NCBI RefSeq assembly: GCF_007991635.1
Contig: NZ_BJYS01000017.1
Location: 86,939 to 150,938, forward strand
Origin: Adhaeribacter aerolatus
Lineage (GTDB): Bacteria; Bacteroidota; Bacteroidia; Cytophagales; Hymenobacteraceae
Reading direction: 5' to 3'
DNA length: 64,000 bases
The notes beneath the pieces were generated by a model. That model did no database searches. It saw only the letters and a list, made by a program, of their open reading frames with translations, and was not told where the DNA came from. Both the position numbers and the translations under genes were made by a program. Positions 25,657-34,358 of this stretch are shown here, in pieces; the stretch's first letter is position 1, and each line of letters opens with the position of its first letter.

Positions 25657-26376
25657 ATGACAACTATTTCGGATGCGTTGAATAAATTTAAACAGGAAGG
25701 ATATACAGTAGAGTTCAGCTTAAATGATAATTGCCTGGTTTGTCGCGACAGTTCTTTAGAGATTTACCCGGATGAATTTCTGGTAGAAAGTTATTTCCGC
25801 TTCGATGGCATTCTGGACCCGGAAGATGAAGTGTTGGTATACGCGATCTCGTCTAATAAACGTCAGGTAAAAGGCACCCTTATAAATGTGTATGGGGTAT
25901 ACAGCGAAAATACTACGGATGAAATGGTTAGGGCCTTAAACGCAAATATTCCTTTAAAGCGTCCGAAAAAGGCTATTCCGGCTGCGGAAGAGACAGATAC
26001 CAGCAATTCCGGTGAAAGTTATGGGTTAGAAAAGCACCTGACCGTAATTAACCTGCCCGCCTTAAAAGACCAAATAAAGCAAAGGCAAACCTGGAAATTT
26101 AAAGACCGCAATGCCATGACGCTGTGCAAGCGAGATAATATACGACTGGTACTGGTCGCGCTCGCATCGCAGGCACAAATGAAAACCCATCGAGCAGTTA
26201 CTATCGTCAGTTTACAAGTGCTGGAGGGCAAGTTAAAAGTAAGTACCGAGAAGCAGACTGTGGAGTTAGCGGCAGGTCAGGTACTGGCCCTGACGGCCGG
26301 CATCCCGCACCACATATTTGCCGACGAGGAATCTATCTTTCTTTTAACCATGATACCGGGCAAAAAGAATGATTAA
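25657..26376 (+). CDS. Fusion of a small Bacteroidetes 'PRPP synthetase'-named domain with a C-terminal cupin
   Basis: A 239-residue protein in two parts. Residues 1 to about 105 (ALNKFKQEGYTVEFSLNDNC, YPDEFLVESYFRFDGILDPED, VLVYAISSN, GTLINVYGVY) match a small domain widespread in Bacteroidetes that databases often call phosphoribosylpyrophosphate synthetase without visible PRPP synthetase motifs. After a linker (about 106-130), residues 131-239 look like a cupin (VVSLQVLEGKLKVST, LAAGQVLALTAGIPHHIF). The cupin has only part of the usual metal ligand set. The join suggests a sensor or small-molecule-binding role. Standalone gene. Confidence 0.7.
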   Translation: MTTISDALNKFKQEGYTVEFSLNDNCLVCRDSSLEIYPDEFLVESYFRFDGILDPEDEVLVYAISSNKRQVKGTLINVYGVYSENTTDEMVRALNANIPLKRPKKAIPAAEETDTSNSGESYGLEKHLTVINLPALKDQIKQRQTWKFKDRNAMTLCKRDNIRLVLVALASQAQMKTHRAVTIVSLQVLEGKLKVSTEKQTVELAAGQVLALTAGIPHHIFADEESIFLLTMIPGKKND

Positions 26377-26547
26377 GCATTTAAAAAGTAGCTGGTAGAA
26401 ACCAATACCATATAGTAACTATTGTGTTCCCTGGCAATATTGTAAATAGCGTTACCGGTCGTCATAAGTACTGCTTCCACTTTCATCATAAATTTACAAT
26501 AAAACGTTTAAACACGCTTCCATTGCAACACTAATAGTAGCTCTTGA

Positions 26548-26582
26548 AAAACCTCACAGGTTTTGTAGCCCTGTAAGGTTTT
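26548..26582. repeat. AAACCTCACAGG hairpin repeat, copy 1
   Basis: AAAACCTCACAGG and CCTGTAAGGTTTT pair over 13 positions with one mismatch around a 9-nt loop. A second copy with the same arms lies at 27188-27220, so the pair brackets the DUF983 gene. With T/A runs on both sides it could also stop transcription from either direction. Confidence 0.7.
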
Positions 26583-26630
26583 AATTACCGCAAGTTAATA
26601 GATGCGAATGGGTAGGCGTAAAAACTAATT

Positions 26631-27026
26631 TTAGGTGGTTTTAGAAATTTGGTTGCAGGGCCCTTCGTAATGAATAAATATATTAATCCAGATAGCGCGG
26701 GACCAACGGAAAATAATGGGCAAAAACCCGATTACTACGGTAGCTACTACTCCTATCATCATAGGCATGGTAACTTCTTTTACCAGTTGGCTTAAGATAA
26801 AGAAAGCCACCAGAAATATAGCTACATTAAAGGCAAAACTGACGTACATAGCCCCGTAATAATAGCCCGGCTCCTGCTCTAAATCCTGGCCGCAGCAAGG
26901 GCAATTCGGGTTCATATTGGCAAACCTGGTGGTATATAAGCTACCGGCCGGAAACATATTTCCTTCCCGGCAGCGGGGACATTTTGCGGTTAAAAGGCTA
27001 GACAATAAAGAATTCGGCTGATCCAT
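26631..27026 (-). CDS. DUF983 family membrane protein
   Basis: A 131-residue protein with two zinc-ribbon-like Cys pairs (KCPRCREGNMF and NCPCCGQDL), the family hallmark EPGYYYGAMYVSFAF, and two transmembrane helices (VAIFLVAFFILSQLV and MIGVVATVVIGFLPIIF). Function is unknown; DUF983 proteins are often near cytochrome oxidase assembly genes in other bacteria. Here it stands alone between two copies of a hairpin repeat. Confidence 0.92.
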   Translation of the reverse strand: MDQPNSLLSSLLTAKCPRCREGNMFPAGSLYTTRFANMNPNCPCCGQDLEQEPGYYYGAMYVSFAFNVAIFLVAFFILSQLVKEVTMPMMIGVVATVVIGFLPIIFRWSRAIWINIFIHYEGPCNQISKTT

Positions 27027-27493
27027 GATATCTGAAAAGTGCTTTAAATTACTTTACAAAGATACGATTCTGCCTTACCATTTTTACGGGACAAAAAGTC
27101 CGTTTGATTGGACTTTTAAGATTAGCAGCTAATATCAAAGCTCTTGCACGCTCTTCCCTAACAGAACTATGGTTATACCGGTTACGCAAACCTCACAGGT
27201 TTTCAAGACCGGTGAGGTTTTAAGCAAGGGCAGCTAGTTTATGCGAGTTGGTATTAAATGATATCAGATTGGTTTGATTATCGTCGGATATTGTTAATGT
27301 CAGTATAGGATTATTAAATTTAAGCAGATGCCAAAAATGGCATTATTCCGATTTTAAAGGCTGGGAAAAAGTTCTAAGCTAAAGCCCTGGCAACTTGCTG
27401 GACCAGGAATATTTGGTCTTCGGTTGCGGGCAATTTAATCGTTCTAACGAATCTTCAACTTCTTTATTAACTTTAGCCGCTATAAACAAGGAA
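27027..27493. other. Divergent gap between DUF983 gene and AraC-type gene
   Basis: Holds hairpin repeat copy 2 (27188-27220). Nothing else was recognised; the sequence in frame with the AraC-type gene from 27395 to 27493 is open but better explained as leader. Confidence 0.45.
27188..27220. repeat. AAACCTCACAGG hairpin repeat, copy 2
   Basis: AAACCTCACAGGT and ACCGGTGAGGTTT pair over 13 positions with one mismatch around TTTCAAG. Same arm sequence as 26548-26582. Confidence 0.7.
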
Positions 27494-28375
27494 ATGCCCA
27501 AAGAACATTTGCCCATTTACCAGATTCAGGACTTTCAGGCGCATGTCCAAAAAGAGCACTATTTTTATTTAAGTTCCTTTGCCGCCCACCTGCAGGAGCA
27601 CCTGTTTATCCGGGAGCCTCATAAGCATAACTTTTATATAATCTTTTTTATCACGCAAGGAACCGGTTCACATACCATCGACTTTAAAACCTATGCGGTT
27701 AAACCAAGCCTGGTATTCTTTATGATGCCGGGCCAGGTGCACAGTTGGGAGCTTTCCGACGATACCGATGGCTTCGTAATTTTCTTTACGCCGGAATTTT
27801 ATTTAAAGGAGTTCCCCCACCGGAAACTATCTGAATTCCCTTTTTTTAATGCTTTACTGCATAAGCCTATCCTCTCTATTTCGCCAGAGGAGCAAGCGGC
27901 ACTGCTGCCCATATTCCAGGCTTTGCAGAGAGAACACCTCAACCACTGGGCAATATTGCGCCAGGAAATGCTCAGTTGCTACCTGGATATTCTTTTAATT
28001 TACCTAACCAGAATCTATCGAACCCAGGAAACAGAATTAACAGTACCCGGCGGAGAATTTTCGCTGTTACAGAACCTGGAAGCCCTGATAGAGAGGCACT
28101 ACAAAGAGCATGTGCCGGTAACTTATTATGCCGGAAAATTAAACGTAACTGCCAAGCATTTAAAAGAGGTATGTAAAAGCTCTTTAGGAAAGACGACTAC
28201 TGAGCTGATTCAGGAACGATTGATACTGGAAGCCCAAAGGTTATTGGTGCATTCGGAATTAACCAGTTCCCAAATTGCCGCAGAACTAGGTTATTTCGAT
28301 AATACCTACTTTTTCCGCTTCTTTAAAAAACGCACGGGCTGCACGCCCGAGCAGTTCCGCAGTTTAAACAAATAA
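27494..28375 (+). CDS. AraC-family transcriptional regulator
   Basis: Start set at the ATG at 27494 (MPKEHLPIYQIQ) because ACAAGGAA precedes it directly and the resulting 293 residues fit the family; an in-frame ATG at 27395 would add 33 unlikely residues. The N-terminal half is a cupin-like sensor (HKHNFYIIFFITQGTGSHTIDF, MMPGQVHSWELSDDTDGF). The C-terminal third has the paired AraC helix-turn-helices (YYAGKLNVTAKHLKEVCK and SSQIAAELGYFDNTYFFRFF, KRTGCTPEQFR). Target genes are not evident from the neighbourhood. Confidence 0.92.
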   Translation: MPKEHLPIYQIQDFQAHVQKEHYFYLSSFAAHLQEHLFIREPHKHNFYIIFFITQGTGSHTIDFKTYAVKPSLVFFMMPGQVHSWELSDDTDGFVIFFTPEFYLKEFPHRKLSEFPFFNALLHKPILSISPEEQAALLPIFQALQREHLNHWAILRQEMLSCYLDILLIYLTRIYRTQETELTVPGGEFSLLQNLEALIERHYKEHVPVTYYAGKLNVTAKHLKEVCKSSLGKTTTELIQERLILEAQRLLVHSELTSSQIAAELGYFDNTYFFRFFKKRTGCTPEQFRSLNK

Positions 28376-28740
28376 CACCAAATAGTATGAAGCCTATTCC
28401 ATAGAAAAGATTAAATTGATTCCGCCCAACTCCCTCATTCTGATTTTCTTGACCTTTTATGAAATCATCTTTAAGTAATTTGGTACTGGATTTTCGCAAA
28501 ATTATCCAAAGTTCCCCTTGGGAGGGGGCAAGGGGGAGGATTTACAATGTTAAAAAACCATTTTGCTAAAGTCCTATGGTATTAATAGCAGCTTAATTTA
28601 AAGACATTTCGCCGGCCAAAATATTCATTTAATTCTTTAGAGCCGCACTTAAGGCTTCATCGCTACAAAAGCAGATTAGGTATTGCCAGCAGCGCCAGTA
28701 TACTGTAGCCTTAGAAGTTTTAAATTTTTATAGAAACGTT
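28376..28740. other. Convergent gap carrying a MITE-like repeat
   Basis: Between the AraC-type gene and the ferredoxin gene. The 93-bp element at 28485-28577 fills its centre; the rest shows no structure. Confidence 0.5.
28485..28577 (-). repeat. 93-bp MITE-like element, copy 1 (degraded)
   Basis: The inverse of this stretch aligns end to end with 39944-40036, and both are exactly 93 bp. Ends are ACTGGATTTTCGCAAA and TTTGCTAAAGTCCTAT, diverged from the perfect 16-bp termini of copy 2. The G-rich core (GGGAGGGGGCAAGGGGGAGG) matches the core of copy 2. The element is flanked on both sides by GGT, a possible 3-bp target duplication. Confidence 0.7.
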
Positions 28741-29004
28741 CTATAGCTCGTCATCAATAAATAGCTGGCAGGCCATTTCCTTTCTTGTTTGAGGAGAACC
28801 TAACAGTACATCATCCGGTCGGGAAATATTTACGAGGCAAGTAGCGCATCTTCCTAACCCGCCACATTGGCCAACCCCCCTTACCCGAAATTTCTTCATT
28901 ATTAATTTTCTCAGATCAGAATATTCGTGGCAATAGGTACGCAGCCGGTATTCTTCACCGGAAAAAACGATGGTAAAGGTTATATATCTATTACCTGGAA
29001 TCAA
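28741..29004 (-). CDS. 2Fe-2S ferredoxin-like protein, probable TTG start
   Basis: An 87-residue plant-type ferredoxin. Cluster ligands are Cys47, Cys53 and Cys56 in QCGGLGRCATC and Cys79 in EMACQ. There is no ATG before the conserved part; the frame is open back to a stop at about 29029, with TTG at 29004 as the most likely start. This could reflect a real non-ATG start or a lost N-terminus. It would carry electrons between a reductase and an oxygenase, oxidase or globin; the FNR-like protein at 17140 is one possible donor. Stands alone on the minus strand. Confidence 0.78.
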   Translation of the reverse strand: MIPGNRYITFTIVFSGEEYRLRTYCHEYSDLRKLIMKKFRVRGVGQCGGLGRCATCLVNISRPDDVLLGSPQTRKEMACQLFIDDEL

Positions 29005-29737
29005 TGGTTCTTTGGATTTAAAAGCAAACTAATATTCAGCCCTTTAAAATATTGGTTCATCTCGTTTTGGTTGGGTAAGCCACCGGAGGTAGCCGCGTAT
29101 CTTTAGTCCGCCATTAGGTATTTAGTATTTTTTCATCTTTGAAATTATTCTCCTTGGTAATCGCATCACATTTGTACCAACCTAAATTTTAATCCTTACT
29201 GTAGACAGTTAGAATTATGCTTTATGTTCTTACCACCTGCCCAGCTTTAACTACTCACTCCGATTTATTAAAAGTTAACCGCTAATAAACTTTAAACTTC
29301 AATAAAGCCCTAAAAATACTTTCTTTCCATTAAACTGGTAGCCGGTACTATTGGTACTTAATTATGCCAGTTTTAAAAGCTAATCCAGATACAGAGAATT
29401 ACCATCCGCTGTTTTAAAGGTTTGCTTATAAGGAAAATTTTGCTTAACTTTGAAATATTCGTATAAAAAATACCGTGCTGCCCTACCGTCAAAACAGTTT
29501 CTTCGCCCAGTCCTTAAATGGTCTGGTTGCAGCTTCACATCACGTATCCCTGGGTGATGTGCTGAACGGTTATTGCCTTCCCTTTTTTACAGCACCTAAA
29601 GACTTTAACAAATAAGCCGGAGGCCGGGTGCTTCCGGCTATAGCTGTTTCTGATAACCTATCGGTTCTGTTCCCTTACCAGGTTCAGCAGCTTCCTACAT
29701 CCGTTTTAAAGTTTTTCTGTAATAATTAATCTTTCCG
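29005..29737. other. 733-nt region with promoter and structured leader or small RNA
   Basis: The left half shows nothing. From 29421 there is a good promoter, then about 280 nt before the next gene. This leader has a perfect hairpin CACATCAC/GTGATGTG (29536-29543 with 29554-29561) and a second hairpin AGCCGGA/TCCGGCT (about 29613-29637). No small reading frame is convincing. A long regulated leader or a separate small RNA is possible. Confidence 0.4.
29421..29452 (+). promoter_or_regulatory. Bacteroidetes-type promoter upstream of the GltS-like gene
   Basis: TTTG (29421-29424), 20 nt, TAACTTTG (29445-29452) fits the primary sigma consensus TTTG-N19..21-TAnnTTTG exactly. Start of transcription is expected near 29459, about 280 nt before the coding start at 29738. 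Confidence 0.6.
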
Positions 29738-31300
29738 ATGACGAATAATATTAGCGTTAGGCAAATATTTGCTTTAGCCTTTGTATTGGCGTATGCCTTG
29801 GTAGCCGTGGCGGCCTTTTACCTGCCGCCGGTACTTTGGGCGCTATTGCTAATTGTACCCCTGCACCTGGTTTATCTGCAAAACATCTGGCAGCGCCAAC
29901 ACACAGTGCTGCGGAACTTTCCGATCCTGGGGTATATGCGGTATTTTCTGGAGAGTATCCGGCCGGAAATACGTCAGTATTTTTTCGAATCCGATTTAGA
30001 TGGCAAACCCTTCAGCCGCCGGCAACGCTCCATTGTTTATCAGCGGGCTAAAAACGTTCGCCAAACCGTGCCTTTTGGTATGCAGCAAGACAGCCGGCAA
30101 ACTGGTTACGAGTGGGTGGCGCATGCCATGTTCCCGGCGCAGGTAAAAGAAAACGACCTGCGGGTATGGATTGGCAGTAGCCGGTGTCAGCAACCCTATT
30201 ACTGCAGCATTTATAATATTGCGGCCATGAGTTACGGGGCACTAAGTAAAACCGCTATCGAAGCTTTAAATGGCGGTGCCAGGCTGGGCGGCTTTGCCCA
30301 TAATACCGGCGAAGGTGGCGTAAGCCCCTACCATTTAACCGAAGGCGGCGATTTAATCTGGCAGATGGGTACCGGCTATTTTGGTTGCCGTGATGCTTAC
30401 GGTGAGTTCAGCCCTATGCTCTTTCAGCAGCAGGCTACGCACCCCAACATTAAGATGATCGAAATAAAACTTTCGCAAGGCGCTAAGCCCGGCTTAGGAG
30501 GCATTTTGCCGGCGGCCAAAAATACGCCCGAAATAGCCGCTATCCGTCGCGTACTGCCATATACAACGGTCGTTTCACCCGCTGGTCATGCTGCCTTCCA
30601 GGACCAGGTCTCCATGCTGCGATTTCTGGAGGAGTTAAGGACTTTAGCGGGCGGTAAACCGATTGGTATTAAAGTTTGTATCGGCGACCGGCAGGAGTTT
30701 GAAAAGCTCTGCCAGGAAATGCAGCGCCTGCAGCTATACCCCGACTTTATTACCATAGATGGCGCAGAGGGCGGAACCGGCGCTGCGCCGCTTGAATTTG
30801 CCGATAGCGTAGGAATGCCGCTTTACGATGCCTTACCTTTTGTACACCGGAAACTCCGGCAGTACAAGCTGCGGCGGGAAGTTAAGATTCTGGCGGCCGG
30901 CAAAATAATTACCGGGTTAGATATTATCAAGGCCATTGCCCTGGGAGCCGATGCGTGTTACAGCGCCCGCGGCATGATGTTCGCGCTGGGTTGTCTGCAG
31001 GCCCTGCAATGCGACTCCGGCCGGTGTCCGGTTGGAATTGCTACCCAGGAACCCAGCTTGTTTAAGGGCCTGGATGTGCAGGATAAGAAAGTAAGGGTGG
31101 CTAATTTCCACCGCAATACCATTCTGGCCACCATAGAGCTAATGGAAGCCTGCGGCTTTGCCACCCTGGCGGATATTAAACCGGATAAAATTTTCAGACG
31201 AATGGACCAGGATAAAACCAGGAGTTTCCGCGATATATATTTTACTTCTCCTGGCACTGAAAAGAATAACGCGCCTAGCTACAAGTTAAATCTGAATTAA
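29738..31300 (+). CDS. FMN-binding glutamate synthase (GltB central domain)-family protein
   Basis: A 520-residue protein. Two N-terminal transmembrane helices (IFALAFVLAYALVAVAAFYL, then VLWALLLIVPLHLVYL) precede a glutamate-synthase-type TIM barrel: SYGALSKTAIEALNGGA, NTGEGGVSPYH, IKLSQGAKPGLGGILPA, ITIDGAEGGTGAAP and ADACYSARGMMFALG. The cluster motif CLQALQCDSGRCPVG (C-x5-C-x4-C) suits a 3Fe-4S centre. There is no glutaminase domain, so it is not a full GOGAT. This membrane-anchored family is common in many bacteria; its real reaction is not established. Confidence 0.9.
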   Translation: MTNNISVRQIFALAFVLAYALVAVAAFYLPPVLWALLLIVPLHLVYLQNIWQRQHTVLRNFPILGYMRYFLESIRPEIRQYFFESDLDGKPFSRRQRSIVYQRAKNVRQTVPFGMQQDSRQTGYEWVAHAMFPAQVKENDLRVWIGSSRCQQPYYCSIYNIAAMSYGALSKTAIEALNGGARLGGFAHNTGEGGVSPYHLTEGGDLIWQMGTGYFGCRDAYGEFSPMLFQQQATHPNIKMIEIKLSQGAKPGLGGILPAAKNTPEIAAIRRVLPYTTVVSPAGHAAFQDQVSMLRFLEELRTLAGGKPIGIKVCIGDRQEFEKLCQEMQRLQLYPDFITIDGAEGGTGAAPLEFADSVGMPLYDALPFVHRKLRQYKLRREVKILAAGKIITGLDIIKAIALGADACYSARGMMFALGCLQALQCDSGRCPVGIATQEPSLFKGLDVQDKKVRVANFHRNTILATIELMEACGFATLADIKPDKIFRRMDQDKTRSFRDIYFTSPGTEKNNAPSYKLNLN

Positions 31301-31561
31301 GGTGAAACTAAGCTCATTAACCGAAAAGATTATTGCCGGCGGCAATCCTGGACCAGGTACAGCGCTCTATCGCTGACCCGGACGTAGTAGAACTGCTCAC
31401 CAAAAATCAGGCAGATCCGGATAATTACCCGCCTGGGAGAAATGCGGCTGTTGCTGTATGCTGCGGAGGTTCGAAGCCCGCCCCATTCGAGAATATTCTC
31501 CTGGTTTATACTTAAAAACAATTATCAAATTAAATATATAATCAAATTAATCTTAAATAAC

Positions 31562-31966
31562 ATGAAACCGATTTATTTAACCGACACCGATTACCAACGA
31601 TTGCACCACCTGGTAAAAGCACAACGTACCTCCACCAGGCCGCAGGTAGCCGCCGCGCTGGGCAAGGAACTGGAACGCGCCCAGGTAGTACCTTCCGAGG
31701 AGATACCGCCGAACGTTATCACCATGAATTCGAAGGTGCGGATTAAGGAAATGAAAAGCACCACTGAAATGGAAATTACCATTGTTTATCCCAAAGACGC
31801 TGATTTGCGCGAGCAGAAAGTATCTATTCTGGCTCCGGTTGGCACCGCGGTATTAGGCTGCCAGGTAGGCGACGAAGTAGAATGGTTGGTGCCGGATGGT
31901 ACCCGGATTTACAAAATAGAAGAAGTAATTTACCAACCACAGTCCGAAGGTGAGTTAAGCGTTTAA
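31562..31966 (+). CDS. GreA/GreB C-terminal-domain protein of the Rnk type
   Basis: A 134-residue protein starting at the ATG at 31562 (MKPIYLTDTDYQRLHHLV). It has a short N-terminal helical part and the FKBP-like C-terminal domain of Gre factors (VITMNSKVRIKEM, ITIVYPKDADL, VSILAPVGTAVLGCQVGDEVEW). The long coiled coil of true GreA is missing, which fits Rnk (regulator of nucleoside diphosphate kinase) type proteins that bind RNA polymerase. The frame is open further upstream but without a plausible start. A strong terminator follows at 32002. Confidence 0.88.
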   Translation: MKPIYLTDTDYQRLHHLVKAQRTSTRPQVAAALGKELERAQVVPSEEIPPNVITMNSKVRIKEMKSTTEMEITIVYPKDADLREQKVSILAPVGTAVLGCQVGDEVEWLVPDGTRIYKIEEVIYQPQSEGELSV

Positions 31967-32310
31967 GCTTCTACAGTGATTTTTAGAATGTTGGTTGGAT
32001 CAACCGAACGGGATTTTTAATCCCGTTCGGTTTTTAAAAGACTATATTTAACCCAAAACAGTATAAGGTTTTTTGGCCAGTATTTTAAAGCTTCCCATCT
32101 CTTAAAGGAAGTCGTTTCCCCCATTACCTGCTTTCTTTATTCCGATTAAAGGATATTATCTATTTTAAAAGAAATAAATGGCTTTATTTATTCGGTGAAA
32201 AATACCACACCACGAATTGCTTACCGAAACTTTTCTAACCTTACAGTTTAGCTTAGGGTATGATCATTTTATAACAGCAGAAAAGAAGGCTGGGCTACTA
32301 ACTGAAATAT
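31967..32310. other. Gap with strong terminator
   Basis: Contains the terminator at 32002-32035. The following 270 nt, up to the GH15 gene, show no TAnnTTTG promoter and no other feature. Confidence 0.5.
32002..32035 (+). terminator. Intrinsic terminator after the Rnk-like gene
   Basis: AACCGAACGGGA and TCCCGTTCGGTT form a perfect 12-bp stem with a 7-nt loop, followed by T residues, 35 nt past the stop codon. Confidence 0.9.
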
Positions 32311-34137
32311 ATGGAGAAGCAGGATTATCAACCCATCGAAGATTATGGCATTATTGGCGACTTAAACTCGGTGGCCTTGGTAAGTAAGCGGGGTTCTATC
32401 GACTTCATGTGCTTCCCGGATTTTGATTCGCCAACAGTCTTTGCGGCTATATTGGATAAAGACCAGGGCGGCTATTTTAATATTCATCCGCTACTGGAAG
32501 ACATAAAACACAAGCAGCTTTACCTGCCCGAAACCAATGTGTTGCTTACCCGCTTCTTATCGGAAGAAGGCATATCCGAAATAACGGACTTTATGCCCGA
32601 GGAAGAAACTTATGGCGGCAAAGAAATTATTCGCCGGGTGTCCTGCATTAAAGGCGAAATCAGGTTTAAAATAGCCTGTTGTCCGCGTTTCAATTATGCC
32701 CGCTCTCCCCACACCCTTGTTCAGATAAGCGAAAACACCGTGCTGTTCAGCAGCCTGGGCGATGATAAGCTGGTACTGCGGCTGCAGAGTAGCATACCCT
32801 TGCAATACCGGCAAAATGACGTGTATACCGAATTTACGTTGAAAGCCGGTGATATAGCTTATTTTTTGCTGGAGCAGGTAGATAAGGATCATCCGGACAT
32901 GGGCAACTTAGCAGCTTTCGTCGAAAAAAGTCTGGTGGACAACATAAACTTCTGGCGAAAATGGATGACCAATTGTACGTACCGGGGCCGCTGGCTGGAA
33001 ATGGTATACCGTTCGGCTTTGGTTTTAAAACTGATGATTTCCCACCGCCATGGTTCTATGGTTGCAGCGCCTACTTTTGGATTACCCGAAGAGATAGGCG
33101 GGATTCGCAACTGGGACTACCGTTACACCTGGATCCGGGATGCTTCCTTTTCTGTTTACGCCCTCATTAACCTGGGCTTTAAAAAAGAGGCGGCCGCTTT
33201 TATGCAATGGGTTGAAAAACAATGCGATGACATAGACGATGCCGGCTATTTAGGCCTGATGTATACCCTGGACGGCCGCAAAGACCTGGCTGAAACCGAA
33301 CTGGAACACCTGGAAGGTTATAAACATTCTAAACCCGTACGCATTGGCAACGGCGCTTACAACCAGATACAGCTCGATATATACGGCGAACTGCTGGACT
33401 CGGTGTACCTCTACGACAAACACGTAGAGCCTATCTCCTACCGCTTCTGGCAGAATTTATCTCGGCAGGTAGACTGGGTTTGCAATAACTGGCACCTGGA
33501 AGACGAAGGTATCTGGGAGGTACGCGGCGGCAAACGGCAATTTCTTTACTCCCGGCTCATGTGCTGGGTAGCCATCGACCGGGCCATGCGCATTGCCCAA
33601 CTCCACTCATTCCCGTTACCGCCCCGCTGGCAAAAAGAACGGGACACCATTTTCCAAACCATTCATACCGAATTCTGGGACGAGGAACTGCAATCATTTG
33701 TGCAGTACAAAGGCGCCAAAACCGTAGATGCCGCTACCCTGCTGATGCCCCTGATTCGCTTTATCAGCCCCACCGATCCCCAATGGCTTTCCACGCTCCG
33801 CCGCATCGAACAAGAGCTGGTTTCGGACTCTTTGGTTTACCGGTACCGACCCAACGAGGAAGTAGAAGGACTGACCGGGGGCGAAGGTACTTTTTCGATG
33901 TGTACCTTTTGGTATGTAGAATGCCTGGCCCGCTCGGGACAGATCGACAAAGCCACGCTGTACTTCGATAAAATGCTGGGCTTTGCGAACCACCTGGGTT
34001 TATTTGCCGAGCAGTTAGGCGTAAGAGGCGAACACCTCGGTAATTTTCCGCAGGCTTTTACCCACCTGGGCCTGATAAGCGCTGCCATCAGCCTGAATAA
34101 AAAATTAAATAGATTAAACGATAAAAATAATAACTGA
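32311..34137 (+). CDS. Glycoside hydrolase family 15 protein (glucoamylase or trehalase type)
   Basis: A 608-residue GH15 enzyme without signal peptide, so cytoplasmic. The N-terminal beta-sandwich starts YQPIEDYGIIGDLNSVALVS and contains GSIDFMCFPDFDSPTVFAA; the (alpha/alpha)6 barrel carries EIGGIRNWDYRYTWIRDASF, a hallmark of bacterial GH15 enzymes, and GLTGGEGTFSMCTFWYVE near the C-terminus with the second catalytic-region Glu. Some members (Mycobacterium) hydrolyse trehalose, others release glucose from maltodextrins. A trehalose/glycogen cluster lies 6.5 kb downstream, so either activity fits. Confidence 0.93.
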   Translation: MEKQDYQPIEDYGIIGDLNSVALVSKRGSIDFMCFPDFDSPTVFAAILDKDQGGYFNIHPLLEDIKHKQLYLPETNVLLTRFLSEEGISEITDFMPEEETYGGKEIIRRVSCIKGEIRFKIACCPRFNYARSPHTLVQISENTVLFSSLGDDKLVLRLQSSIPLQYRQNDVYTEFTLKAGDIAYFLLEQVDKDHPDMGNLAAFVEKSLVDNINFWRKWMTNCTYRGRWLEMVYRSALVLKLMISHRHGSMVAAPTFGLPEEIGGIRNWDYRYTWIRDASFSVYALINLGFKKEAAAFMQWVEKQCDDIDDAGYLGLMYTLDGRKDLAETELEHLEGYKHSKPVRIGNGAYNQIQLDIYGELLDSVYLYDKHVEPISYRFWQNLSRQVDWVCNNWHLEDEGIWEVRGGKRQFLYSRLMCWVAIDRAMRIAQLHSFPLPPRWQKERDTIFQTIHTEFWDEELQSFVQYKGAKTVDAATLLMPLIRFISPTDPQWLSTLRRIEQELVSDSLVYRYRPNEEVEGLTGGEGTFSMCTFWYVECLARSGQIDKATLYFDKMLGFANHLGLFAEQLGVRGEHLGNFPQAFTHLGLISAAISLNKKLNRLNDKNNN

Positions 34138-34244
34138 CAGGAGTATTATTCCCTAAACAAAAAGGTCAGTCTTTGTGATTAAACCTTTCCATTGCGGTAT
34201 TATAGATGCTTTTTCATTTCCTCCGGACGAATCAAAAACTTTCC

Positions 34245-34302
34245 GGTTCGGCCGAACTCCTTCCCTGGTTCAGGGAAGGTGCCCGGAGGGCGGAAGGGTT
34301 AA
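34245..34302. repeat. 58-bp dispersed hairpin repeat, copy 2
   Basis: Identical to 10099-10156 except for two bases in the loop of the first hairpin (GGTTCA in place of GATTGA). Lies just downstream of the GH15 gene. Confidence 0.8.
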
Positions 34303-34358
34303 GCACTTCCAGAAGAAAACCATTAATTTCCGGCCAAATAAGCATATAACGGTAACCT

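Noticed and set aside
31460..31495. GGTTCGAAGCCC resembling a tRNA T-arm
   Set aside because: The flanking 5 bases do not pair as a T-stem and there is no anticodon or acceptor arm.
31333..31515. 60-codon plus-strand frame between the GltS-like and Rnk-like genes
   Set aside because: No recognisable domain, weak start, overlaps other short frames; may be random or a remnant.
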